A stretch of DNA of 64,000 bases from an uncultured Bacteroidales bacterium (GTDB lineage: Bacteria > Bacteroidota > Bacteroidia > Bacteroidales > Muribaculaceae), in assembly GCA_902792895.1 (NCBI GenBank), contig CADBBK010000014.1, forward strand, positions 1-64,000, read 5' to 3'. Positions 44,877 to 53,397 of this stretch are shown piece after piece. The notes under the pieces were generated by a model. The model saw nothing but the letters and a program-made list of their open reading frames with translations, did no database searches and was not told the origin of the DNA. Numbering within the stretch: the stretch's first letter is position 1; each line of letters opens with the position of its first letter. The position numbers were made by a program, and so were the translations under genes.

Positions 44877-46562
44877 ATGACAACGATGATGAAACAACTG
44901 ATTGTTTGTGTAATGGTGGCTTTGGCTGCTATTGCGTCGGTAGCGCAGGGTAATAGGGCCGATTACCGTGTGGTGCCACTGCCCAATGTAATCAACGGCA
45001 TCAAGAGCGCCGATTTCAAACTTACGGACCAATGTCTGGTGAATTACCCCGCTGTAAACCGCGACATGGAGCGTAATGCAGCGATGCTGAGCCAGTATGT
45101 CGAGGAATTAACTGGAATCCATCTGAGTACCCGTCCCTGTAGAGATGCAAAATCCAGCGTATCCAATCAAGACCGCTCGGGCAACATCTCATTGCTCATC
45201 GACAGTAAGGTCGCTGGTGACGAGGGCTATAGTATCCTCGTGACACCGCGCGGCGTGGAAATCAGTGGCCGAACAGCAGCGGGTGTGTTCCAGGGCATCC
45301 AAGTGCTGCGCAAATCGCTGCCCGCAGGCAAGTCGATGCAGATTCTCCTGCCTGCTGCCCAAGTAGCCGGGACCCCTCGCTTCGGTTACCGTGGCATGCA
45401 TCTGGACTGCTCACGCCATTTCTTCGGTGTTGAAACAGTCAAGCGTTATCTCGACATCATGGCGCTGCACGGCATGAACCGCCTGCATTGGCACCTGACT
45501 GACGACCAGGGATGGCGCATCGAGATCAAGAAATATCCCCGCCTGGCTGAGGTGGGCGGCTGGCGCAACGGCACCACGCTGGGCCATAATTCTCCTGTGA
45601 ATGACGGTATCCGCTATGGCGGCTACTACACGCAGGAAGAAATCCGCGACATCGTGCGCTATGCTGCCGAGCGCTACATCACCATCATCCCCGAGGTGGA
45701 TATGCCAGGACACATGCTGGGAGCATTGGCGGCTTATCCCGAGTTGGGCTGCTCGGGCGGTCCCTACGAGGTGTGGGGCCAGTGGGGCGTGACTGATGAC
45801 ATCCTGTGTGTGGGCAAGGACCACACGCTGCAGTTCGTCAAGGATGTGCTTGACGAGGTCATGGAATTATTCCCCGGAGAGTATATCCACATCGGTGGCG
45901 ACGAGTCTCCCCGCGTGCGGTGGCAAGAGTGCCCATTGTGCCAGCAGCGCATCCGTGACCTGGGCCTCAAAGCCCGAGGCAAGCAGAGCCCCGAGGCATT
46001 GTTGCAGGGATGGTTCACCACCCAGATGCAGCAATACCTGTCAAACCACGGGAGACGCATCATCGGCTGGGACGAGCTGCTAGGCTGTGACATCGACACA
46101 TCGGCGACCATTATGTCGTGGAGGGGTGCAGAGCCTGGTGCTCAAGGTGCCCTGCAGGGACATGACGTAATCATGACTCCTGTGGGACCGCTATATTTTG
46201 ACTATTACCAAACTGATAAAACTTGGAACGAGCCCACAGCCTTCGGTGGCTGTAACACGCTCAAGAAGGTCTATGATTTTGAGCCCGTTGCTGCTGACCT
46301 ACCTGCCGACAAGCGCCACCATATTCTGGGCGCACAGGCTAACGTGTGGACAGAGTATATCACCTGCGAGTCCCAGGTCCAGTACCAGATTCTCCCACGC
46401 ATGGCAGCCTTGGCCGAAGTGCAGTGGCTCCAACCCGAGGACAAGGACTATCAGGACTTCAAGGCCCGTCTTCCCCATCTGGTTGACATCTACAAGCACT
46501 ACGGATGGACTTACCGTGCAAAAAGCCTCACCCAGGAGGACGAGGACAAGACCGACAATTAA
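44877..46562 (+). CDS. GH20 beta-N-acetylhexosaminidase
   Basis: 561 residues from ATG 44877. A signal peptide (MMKQLIVCVMVALAAIASVAQ) leads to the periplasm. A small N-terminal GH20b-like domain is followed by the GH20 catalytic barrel: LDCSRHFF, LHWHLTDDQGWRIEIKKYP near 210 and HIGGDESPRVRW near 350, where DE is the catalytic pair. It cuts terminal GlcNAc or GalNAc from glycans, perhaps host mucin. Ends with the terminator at 46578. The substrate cannot be read. Confidence 0.95.
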   Translation: MTTMMKQLIVCVMVALAAIASVAQGNRADYRVVPLPNVINGIKSADFKLTDQCLVNYPAVNRDMERNAAMLSQYVEELTGIHLSTRPCRDAKSSVSNQDRSGNISLLIDSKVAGDEGYSILVTPRGVEISGRTAAGVFQGIQVLRKSLPAGKSMQILLPAAQVAGTPRFGYRGMHLDCSRHFFGVETVKRYLDIMALHGMNRLHWHLTDDQGWRIEIKKYPRLAEVGGWRNGTTLGHNSPVNDGIRYGGYYTQEEIRDIVRYAAERYITIIPEVDMPGHMLGALAAYPELGCSGGPYEVWGQWGVTDDILCVGKDHTLQFVKDVLDEVMELFPGEYIHIGGDESPRVRWQECPLCQQRIRDLGLKARGKQSPEALLQGWFTTQMQQYLSNHGRRIIGWDELLGCDIDTSATIMSWRGAEPGAQGALQGHDVIMTPVGPLYFDYYQTDKTWNEPTAFGGCNTLKKVYDFEPVAADLPADKRHHILGAQANVWTEYITCESQVQYQILPRMAALAEVQWLQPEDKDYQDFKARLPHLVDIYKHYGWTYRAKSLTQEDEDKTDN

Positions 46563-46577
46563 TCCAAGAGAATAAAT

Positions 46578-46627
46578 CAAGTGGGTGTGTCACTCTTGCA
46601 GTATTGCAATGATGACACACCCACTTG
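46578..46627. terminator. Terminator between GH20 gene and nhaD
   Basis: CAAGTGGGTGTGTCA (46578-46592) pairs perfectly with TGACACACCCACTTG (46613-46627). It lacks a long T-run but sits between converging genes, so it probably serves both. Confidence 0.75.
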
Positions 46628-46645
46628 TTATAGGATATCCTAAAG

Positions 46646-47998
46646 CTACGTTCCCGGTACCGCTTCTCCAGCCTGAAGGAAGAACGGCAAGAGGCTCTCG
46701 ACATAGATGATAGCGATACCAGCCACATAGCCCGCCAGAGCAAGCAGCGAAACACGCTTGAAGTACCAGAAGAACGGAATCTTCTCGATTCCCATAGCGA
46801 CAACACCTGCAGCCGAGCCAATGATGAGCAGCGAACCGCCGACACCGGCACAGAAAGTGAGCAAGTGCCAGAACAATCCATCCTCAACAAAAGTCAGCAG
46901 ATAAGGATCGACAGTTCCCGCAGGAGCCATATTCTCGAACATCTTGATACAAGCCGATACCAGAGGCACGTTGTCGACAATTGATGACAACGCACCGATG
47001 ATCGATGTCATGAGCACAGGCTCGTGGATTCTGGTATTCATATCGTCGGCAAGCGTGTTAAGCACACCAACCTCGGAGAGTGCCGATACGGCCATCAGGA
47101 TGCCCAGGAAGAAGAGGATGGTTGGCATGTCGATGGTGTGCAGTGCCGATGAAACGCGGCCACCCATCTTGGAATCAATCTTGAAGCGTTTCACCCATAT
47201 CTCGGTAATGCCCCAGATAACGCCCAGCGACAACATGATGCCCATGAACGGGGGAAGTCCAGTGACAGTCTTGAAAATAGGAACAAACAGCAATCCCGAA
47301 ATACCGATGATGAGCATCGCCTTGCTCAAGTGAGGATGGCGGTCGTGCAGCCCGGGATTCTTATCGGCCATCTTGGTGAGCGTCTGCATGCGTCCCTCCT
47401 TGATGTAGAACTGAGCGATGAACACGGGAACAACCATGGCCACAATGCTGGGAATGAGAAGATTGACAATCAGTCCCACCGAAGACACCTTTTCGTCCAT
47501 CCACAGCATGATGGTGGTCACGTCACCGATGGGTGAAAATGCACCACCGGCGTTGGCTGCAATGACGATGAGGCCGGCAAAAAGCCAACGCTCCTTTTGG
47601 TCACTGAGCAGCCGTCGCAACATCATCACCATGATGATGGTCGTGGTCATGTTATCGAGCACGGCCGACATGACAAACGACAGCGAGCACATGATCCATA
47701 GCAGGTGCCGCTTACTCTTGGCATTGATGTTCTCGGTAATGAATGAGAAGCCGCCGTAGCGGTCGATAATCTCCACGATTGTCATGGCGCCAATCAGGAA
47801 GACCACGATTTCGCAGGCATCACCCAGCTGGTTAACGATAGCGTCATGGATGTGCGGATCATTGCCCATCAGGGCAAGGATTGACCACAACACACCACAA
47901 GTAATCAAGGCAAAGGTGGCTTTGTTGATGTGAAGAGGATGCTCCAATGTGATGAGCACATAGCCCAACACAAAGATGACTATCATCGCAGCAATCAT
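46646..47998 (-). CDS. nhaD: NhaD-type Na+/H+ antiporter
   Basis: 450 residues with about twelve membrane helices. GDACEIVVFLIGAMTIVEIIDRYGGF near 58, NAGGAFSPIGDVTTIML near 150 and SSIVDNVPLVSACIKMF near 335 are NhaD/ArsB-like motifs. It exports Na+ for H+, a useful partner for a cell that uses Na+-pumping decarboxylase (see 57362-61761). Minus-strand gene followed downstream by the GH20 terminator. Confidence 0.93.
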   Translation of the reverse strand: MIAAMIVIFVLGYVLITLEHPLHINKATFALITCGVLWSILALMGNDPHIHDAIVNQLGDACEIVVFLIGAMTIVEIIDRYGGFSFITENINAKSKRHLLWIMCSLSFVMSAVLDNMTTTIIMVMMLRRLLSDQKERWLFAGLIVIAANAGGAFSPIGDVTTIMLWMDEKVSSVGLIVNLLIPSIVAMVVPVFIAQFYIKEGRMQTLTKMADKNPGLHDRHPHLSKAMLIIGISGLLFVPIFKTVTGLPPFMGIMLSLGVIWGITEIWVKRFKIDSKMGGRVSSALHTIDMPTILFFLGILMAVSALSEVGVLNTLADDMNTRIHEPVLMTSIIGALSSIVDNVPLVSACIKMFENMAPAGTVDPYLLTFVEDGLFWHLLTFCAGVGGSLLIIGSAAGVVAMGIEKIPFFWYFKRVSLLALAGYVAGIAIIYVESLLPFFLQAGEAVPGT

Positions 47999-48095
47999 CG
48001 TCGGTTTTCAGTTACTGGTTTTCAGTTTACCGTGCCATGCACGGCTTGAATGTTGACGGGAATCTTAATTATTAGTTGATGCAATGGTTGAATGC

Positions 48096-48551
48096 TTACC
48101 TCAACCGATCTGCGTCACGAAGGGTTTTCTTGTCTCTTGACATTGCTTTGTGGGCCAGCATCAGGAAGATGATGGAAAGCACCTGCAAGATAAGATACCA
48201 TTGCCAATTGACCACCCAACCATCACCATCACGGTTAGCAACAACAAACGCCTGAATGCAGATGGCAACGAGCATAGCAATGCCGATGAGGATATCCACA
48301 AAGCATACTGTCATCTGGCGCTGAAGGTTCTTGAACAGGAAAATGTCGATGAGCGCCAAGAGCGAAATGAGGATGGTCAGCGTGAGCAACAACGGATCAA
48401 TATGCATACTGCCAGCACGGCCTGTCTCGAGTGCTCCGTAGAGAACGGTCTTGTCGGCCATCTCAAACGACAGCGCAGGGAAGAATGCAAACACCACCAT
48501 AAAAATCACTGCAATGAGCAGGAAAACTGATTGGATGCGTTGAATAACCAT
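48096..48551 (-). CDS. DUF4293 membrane protein
   Basis: 151 residues, four membrane helices. The opening MVIQRIQSVFLLIAVIFMVVF is typical of DUF4293, a Bacteroidetes family of unknown function. The pattern of a central positively charged loop (FLFKNLQRQM) is conserved. It is divergent from the TPR gene and 97 bp upstream of nhaD on the same strand. Confidence 0.85.
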   Translation of the reverse strand: MVIQRIQSVFLLIAVIFMVVFAFFPALSFEMADKTVLYGALETGRAGSMHIDPLLLTLTILISLLALIDIFLFKNLQRQMTVCFVDILIGIAMLVAICIQAFVVANRDGDGWVVNWQWYLILQVLSIIFLMLAHKAMSRDKKTLRDADRLR

Positions 48552-48586
48552 AATTCTATAGATTGAATGATAAAACTAATTTTTGG

Positions 48587-48594
48587 CAAAATTA
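48587..48594 (-). promoter_or_regulatory. -7 box of the DUF4293 gene
   Basis: On the minus strand TAATTTTG (48594-48587), 36 bases before the ATG. Confidence 0.5.
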
Positions 48595-48657
48595 CGGAAA
48601 TTTTTCAATAATCATCATAAATGCCCAAGAAAATTCGTCCAAAACGGCAATTATTGT

Positions 48658-48665
48658 TATTTTTG
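48658..48665 (+). promoter_or_regulatory. -7 box of the TPR-dnaG operon
   Basis: TATTTTTG, about 48 bases before the TPR-gene ATG at 48713. Confidence 0.5.
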
Positions 48666-48712
48666 CATAGTTTTTGCAGACTCCATAGCAAAAATAATGT
48701 AAAAATCATCAG

Positions 48713-50935
48713 ATGACTTTCCAGGAAATAGAGAATACACATAGCAAGGCTGCAGAATGCCTCGGTAATGCCGAGGTGAATGAAAGCTTTAACCTCGTGT
48801 CGGACCTTGCACATCAACTGGGCCGTGCAGACTTGAACGACTCACTCGAACGGTTGCGCATGTCCTATACCTTCATGCTCAAGTATCTAGAACAGGGAGT
48901 GATGGACCCGCAGCGCGACGAGATTCTGTCCAACATCATACAATCGCTATACACGCTCAACGACCAGTGCTACATCGGGTTGATGGAACCCACTAGCCCT
49001 GAGGTGTTCTACGCACGCCGCCGTGAATTGGGAGGCTCTTCACTCGTGAGCATCGTCGAGGAGTACCGTAATGCCCAACGGGACGTGCAGCTGGCCCAGT
49101 CGGTATCGGCAGAACAGAGTGACAAAGATGCCATTATGTCATGCCTACGTCATGCCGAGGAACTAGAGACCAAACTGTTTAATCGCGTGTGGTCAACGTT
49201 CCCGCTGTCGAGTGATGATGCAGGAAGCCTGAAACTGTGCATCAGCGGCGACATCCTGCCCCCGCACACTCGCTGCCTGCTGGTTGCAGCCCTGTTCTTG
49301 GGCTTGATGAAGTTCTATGACGAGAACAAACTACTCATATTGCTCGAGGCCTACTCGCTCAGCGACGATGCGATGGTCCAGTTGCGCTCGTTGACCTGCG
49401 CCATGCTGGCAATGCTGGCCCACAAGAAGCGCACAGCCACATCGCGGGCTATCCAGACGCGCATCGACGCCATGCTCGACACCCCCGACTTCAATCATGA
49501 CGTGTGGAGTATACAGGCCCAATTGGCGCGCTCCCGCAACACCGAGAACGTGAAGGAACGTGTGCGCAACGACTTGATACCTAACATCATGAAGATGCGC
49601 CCCGATATCATCGACAAGCTCAAAGACCAGGATTCGCAGATTGTTGACCTGAGCGACATTGAGGCTAATCCCGAATGGCAGGATTGGCTCGACCGGAGCG
49701 GTATCACACGCCGCATCGAGGAGTTCAACGAGATGCAGATTGAAGGCAGTGACGTGTTCATCGCCACGTTCTCACACTTGAAGACTTTCACGTTCTTCAA
49801 GACGCTGAGCAACTGGTTCCTGCCGTTCTATGCAGCACATTCGTCAGTATTTGAAAATCTGGGGCCCAGTCGTTTGGGCCTTGCCGAGGTCATACAGCAT
49901 GCACCTTATCTATGTAACAGCGACAAATACTCCTTCTGCCTCTCGTTAGGTGCCCTACCCGACTCACAGCGGTCGATGATGTCGGCACAGCTCGAGGAGC
50001 AGAATGCGGCGTTGCGCGAAGCCCAGCAAGCCGAATTGCCCGATGAGCGCAAGAAGCGCGTGGGCATCATTAATGCGTTTGTGCAGGACCTGTACCGCTT
50101 CTTCAAACTCTTCTCGCGCCGTCGCGAATTCATCGCCGTGATGGACAATCCCGGGCTGGACATGACCGACTGCCGACCGCTATCCCGGGTGACAGGTGAC
50201 GCCCATGTGCTGGAACTGCTCGGTACGCTGTATTTCAAGAACGCCTTCTACAACGATGCCATCAAGTGCTTCACCCGCCTCGAGACCATGGATGAAGCCA
50301 CCGATGACCATATCTACCAGAAGATCGGTTTTGCCTACCAGAATGCAGGCGAGACGACCAAGGCTCTCAGCTACTACAAGCGTTATGAGTTGCTCCACGA
50401 GGATGACGCATGGAACATGCGCCACATTGCTGCCTGCTACCGCCAGGTCGGCGAGTTGGATAAGGCTCTTGAGTACTACCGCCGCGTCGAGGCCTTGTCG
50501 CCCAACAATGTGTCGCTGGCGCTGACTATCGGTCACGTGCTGCTGCAGCAACGCCGCACCAACGAAGCCCTGCAGCAGTATTTCAAGGCCGACTTGATAG
50601 AATCGGCCAAGCACCGTGCATGGCGCCCCATCGCCTGGTGCTCGTTCCTGCTGAGTGACTATGACCGTGCCATCGACTTCTATGACCGCATTGCCCGTGA
50701 GGACGAGCCAACGGCACAGGACATGCTCAACCTGGGGCATGTGCTGCTGTGCCAAGGTAAGACGCAGCAAGCCATCGAAGCCTACCGCAGATCCCTTGCG
50801 CTCATGGGTGGAGTGACCAAGAAGTTCCGCGACGCTTTTAAGAGCGATGCCATGGAACTGAGGCTGCATGGCGTGTCGGCAGTCGATCAGACCCTCATCC
50901 CTGATGCAGTCACCTCTCCACAAAATGCCGTTTAA
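48713..50935 (+). CDS. Cytosolic TPR-repeat protein, upstream of dnaG
   Basis: 740 residues, no signal peptide. An N-terminal helical region (1-~480) lacks obvious motifs. The last third has TPR-like repeats: GTLYFKNAFYNDAIKCFTRL near 503, GFAYQNAGETTKALSYYKRY near 537, AACYRQVGELDKALEYYRRV near 571 and a final LGHVLLCQGKTQQAIEAYRR near 675. Binding of a protein partner is likely; the partner is unknown. It is 17 bp upstream of dnaG in the same orientation, so the two form an operon. I do not recognise the N-terminal part. Confidence 0.82.
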   Translation: MTFQEIENTHSKAAECLGNAEVNESFNLVSDLAHQLGRADLNDSLERLRMSYTFMLKYLEQGVMDPQRDEILSNIIQSLYTLNDQCYIGLMEPTSPEVFYARRRELGGSSLVSIVEEYRNAQRDVQLAQSVSAEQSDKDAIMSCLRHAEELETKLFNRVWSTFPLSSDDAGSLKLCISGDILPPHTRCLLVAALFLGLMKFYDENKLLILLEAYSLSDDAMVQLRSLTCAMLAMLAHKKRTATSRAIQTRIDAMLDTPDFNHDVWSIQAQLARSRNTENVKERVRNDLIPNIMKMRPDIIDKLKDQDSQIVDLSDIEANPEWQDWLDRSGITRRIEEFNEMQIEGSDVFIATFSHLKTFTFFKTLSNWFLPFYAAHSSVFENLGPSRLGLAEVIQHAPYLCNSDKYSFCLSLGALPDSQRSMMSAQLEEQNAALREAQQAELPDERKKRVGIINAFVQDLYRFFKLFSRRREFIAVMDNPGLDMTDCRPLSRVTGDAHVLELLGTLYFKNAFYNDAIKCFTRLETMDEATDDHIYQKIGFAYQNAGETTKALSYYKRYELLHEDDAWNMRHIAACYRQVGELDKALEYYRRVEALSPNNVSLALTIGHVLLQQRRTNEALQQYFKADLIESAKHRAWRPIAWCSFLLSDYDRAIDFYDRIAREDEPTAQDMLNLGHVLLCQGKTQQAIEAYRRSLALMGGVTKKFRDAFKSDAMELRLHGVSAVDQTLIPDAVTSPQNAV

Positions 50936-50952
50936 AGCTAATAGCCAAAGAA

Positions 50953-53193
50953 ATGATTGACCACAATACAGTCCAACAGATTATAGATGCCGCCGACATT
51001 GTTGACGTGGTAAGCGATTTTGTGGCACTCAAGCGCAGGGGAGCCAACTGGATAGGCCTGTGTCCCTTCCACAATGACCGCAGGCCGTCATTCTATGTAT
51101 CCAGGGCCAAAGGCATCTGCAAGTGCTTTGCCTGTGGCGAGGGCGGCAGTGCCGTCAACTTCATCATGAAGCACGAGCAGCTCAGTTACCCCGAAGCGCT
51201 GCGCTACCTGGCCCGCAAATACCACATCGAGATCCAGGAGAAGGAACTCACCGACGAGGAAAAGCAGGCCCAAACCGAGCGTGAGGCTATGCTGATGCTC
51301 AACGAGTGGGCATGCAGCTACTTCGAGAAGCAGCTGCATGAGACACAGGACGGCCAAGATATAGGACTCTCCTACTTTCGCGAGCGCGGTTTTAACGATA
51401 CCACAATCAAGGAGTTCAGGCTGGGATACTCCAGCGAAGAATATGACGACTTCTATAAAGCGGCTATTGCTCAAGGCTTTAATGCCAAATTGCTGTTTGA
51501 CGTGGGCCTCTGCATCCCCAATGACCGCGGAGGCGGATATGACCGTTTCCGTGGCCGAGTCATGTTCCCCATCATGAACATAGCCGGCAAGGTTATCGCT
51601 TTTGGCGGCCGAACGCTCAAGAAAGACAAAAATATCGCCAAATATGTCAACTCTCCCGAGTCGGCCATATACTCCAAGCGTAGTGTCATCTATGGCCTCT
51701 ATCAGGCCAAGCGCGAAATAAGCAAGCAGGACAAATGCTTTATTGTCGAGGGTTATGCCGACGTGATCTCGATGCATCAGGCAGGATTCAAGAATGTGAT
51801 TGCCTCGTCGGGGACAGCCCTGACCGAGGGCCACATCCATGCCATCCATCGATTCACGGGCAATGTAACCGAGATGTTTGATGGCGACGAGGCGGGTATC
51901 AAGGCCGCCATCCGCGGGGTGGATATGCTGCTCAAGGAAGGTCTGAGCATCAAGGTTTTACCCCTACCACCCGAAGATGACCCTGACACCTTTGTACGCG
52001 CCAACAGCCACACCCAGGTCGAGGAATATATCCAGCAGCACGAGACCGACTTCATCCACTTCAAGTCGAGTGTGGTGCTCAAGGATGCCCAGAACGATCC
52101 CATCAAGCGCACAGCGGCCATCACCGATGTGATTAAGTCGATCTCCGTCATCCCTGACGAAATCGCAAGAATGGTATATGCCAAGGAGTGCAGCAACCTG
52201 TTTGACATCGATGAGCAGACTATCCTGCGAGAGATCAAGAAGTTCCGTCAAAAGAACCTCGAGCAGTGGCGCAAGGAAAAAGAGCAACAGCAAGCTCGTG
52301 AGCAGCGTATGGCGAACAATGGCGATGACGCTGGAACCATCCCGCCTCCACCACCACCCGAACTGCTGGAGGTGGAACCAGAAACCGCAACAAGGCCTTC
52401 CGTCACTCCGGCCACAGAGCAGCACATCGCTACAGGCAGCCAAGTGTCGGTTCAGGAGCTTGAAGTCATCAAACTCATCGTCAACTATGGCATGTGTTAC
52501 CTGTGCGACACTGTCTATGACGATGGCCACAGGCAACCCACCACCGTGCTGGAGTACATCAACAATGAGATGCAGCTCGATAACATGGCTTTCGCTAACC
52601 CGCTGTACCGCCGCACCTTTGACCTCGCCAAGCAGTACATCGAACCTTATTACCGCGATCTAGCAGCATTCCAGACTGCCCAAGACGAAGATACAAAACG
52701 CTACATTGCCGAGGAGATGGCTCAAGAGCTTGGCGACGACATCGACCCCGATGCTATGGACAGCGCCGCCCTGATCAATGCCATGGAGCAGAAACGGCAG
52801 GCCATCAACGCGCGTGCTGCCCTACGGGCCCAGCAGGCCCAGCAGCAATTCAGCTGCGACTACCTGCAGCGGGCATTGTGCTCCCTCGATGACGACGCAT
52901 TGAGGCAGTTGGCCTGTGACATTGCCACCGAGAGTCTGCCCCAACTGAGTAAAATCCACACCAAATATACCGTAATTGTCGAGGATAAGGACCGCCTGCC
53001 CTCGTTGGTGCCCAAGCGCCTGTACAACTGGAAGAATGCATTGTTGGTCCAGAAAATCAACGAGACCAAAGCCCAGATTGCCACAGCACCGGCCGAACAG
53101 CAGCCGCAACTGATGGAATATCTGCAGGAATTATACAAGGTAAGGCATCAGCTGGCCTCGGTCATCGGCGACCGTGTGGTGAACCCGAAATAA
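50953..53193 (+). CDS. dnaG: DNA primase
   Basis: 746 residues. The N-terminal CHC2 zinc finger reads CPFHNDRRPSFYVS and then CKCFACGEGG. The central Toprim core has CFIVEGYADVISMHQAG near 262 and VTEMFDGDEAGIKAA near 310 (metal-binding Asp residues). The C-terminal ~250 residues are a low-similarity helicase-binding region with a proline-rich linker (PPPPPPELLEVEPE). Long for DnaG (usually ~600-680) because of that linker. It makes RNA primers for replication. Confidence 0.97.
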   Translation: MIDHNTVQQIIDAADIVDVVSDFVALKRRGANWIGLCPFHNDRRPSFYVSRAKGICKCFACGEGGSAVNFIMKHEQLSYPEALRYLARKYHIEIQEKELTDEEKQAQTEREAMLMLNEWACSYFEKQLHETQDGQDIGLSYFRERGFNDTTIKEFRLGYSSEEYDDFYKAAIAQGFNAKLLFDVGLCIPNDRGGGYDRFRGRVMFPIMNIAGKVIAFGGRTLKKDKNIAKYVNSPESAIYSKRSVIYGLYQAKREISKQDKCFIVEGYADVISMHQAGFKNVIASSGTALTEGHIHAIHRFTGNVTEMFDGDEAGIKAAIRGVDMLLKEGLSIKVLPLPPEDDPDTFVRANSHTQVEEYIQQHETDFIHFKSSVVLKDAQNDPIKRTAAITDVIKSISVIPDEIARMVYAKECSNLFDIDEQTILREIKKFRQKNLEQWRKEKEQQQAREQRMANNGDDAGTIPPPPPPELLEVEPETATRPSVTPATEQHIATGSQVSVQELEVIKLIVNYGMCYLCDTVYDDGHRQPTTVLEYINNEMQLDNMAFANPLYRRTFDLAKQYIEPYYRDLAAFQTAQDEDTKRYIAEEMAQELGDDIDPDAMDSAALINAMEQKRQAINARAALRAQQAQQQFSCDYLQRALCSLDDDALRQLACDIATESLPQLSKIHTKYTVIVEDKDRLPSLVPKRLYNWKNALLVQKINETKAQIATAPAEQQPQLMEYLQELYKVRHQLASVIGDRVVNPK

Positions 53194-53225
53194 AAGGGCT
53201 ATTCTGCTTCTGCTGCGGCAAAAAC

Positions 53226-53250
53226 AAGAAGGCAGTCTGCCTTCTTTCCG
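53226..53250 (+). terminator. dnaG terminator
   Basis: AAGAAGGCAG (53226-53235) pairs with CTGCCTTCTT (53237-53246) followed by a T. The innermost pairs must open to give a loop of five. Stem is good. Confidence 0.75.
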
Positions 53251-53316
53251 AATCATGAGTTGATAGGTTTTTCATCATTTTTTGGTCTTATTGCATGTTA
53301 TTTTGTCAATAATTAC

Positions 53317-53324
53317 TAAATTTG
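53317..53324 (+). promoter_or_regulatory. -7 box of the LysM gene
   Basis: TAAATTTG, about 73 bases before the ATG at 53398. A -33 TTG is not at canonical spacing. Confidence 0.5.
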
Positions 53325-53397
53325 CCGTGATTATTGACGCCTATAAGGCGCACGTACAAAACCATTGCTTTAAGCTGAAATATTTAACCTATTGATT

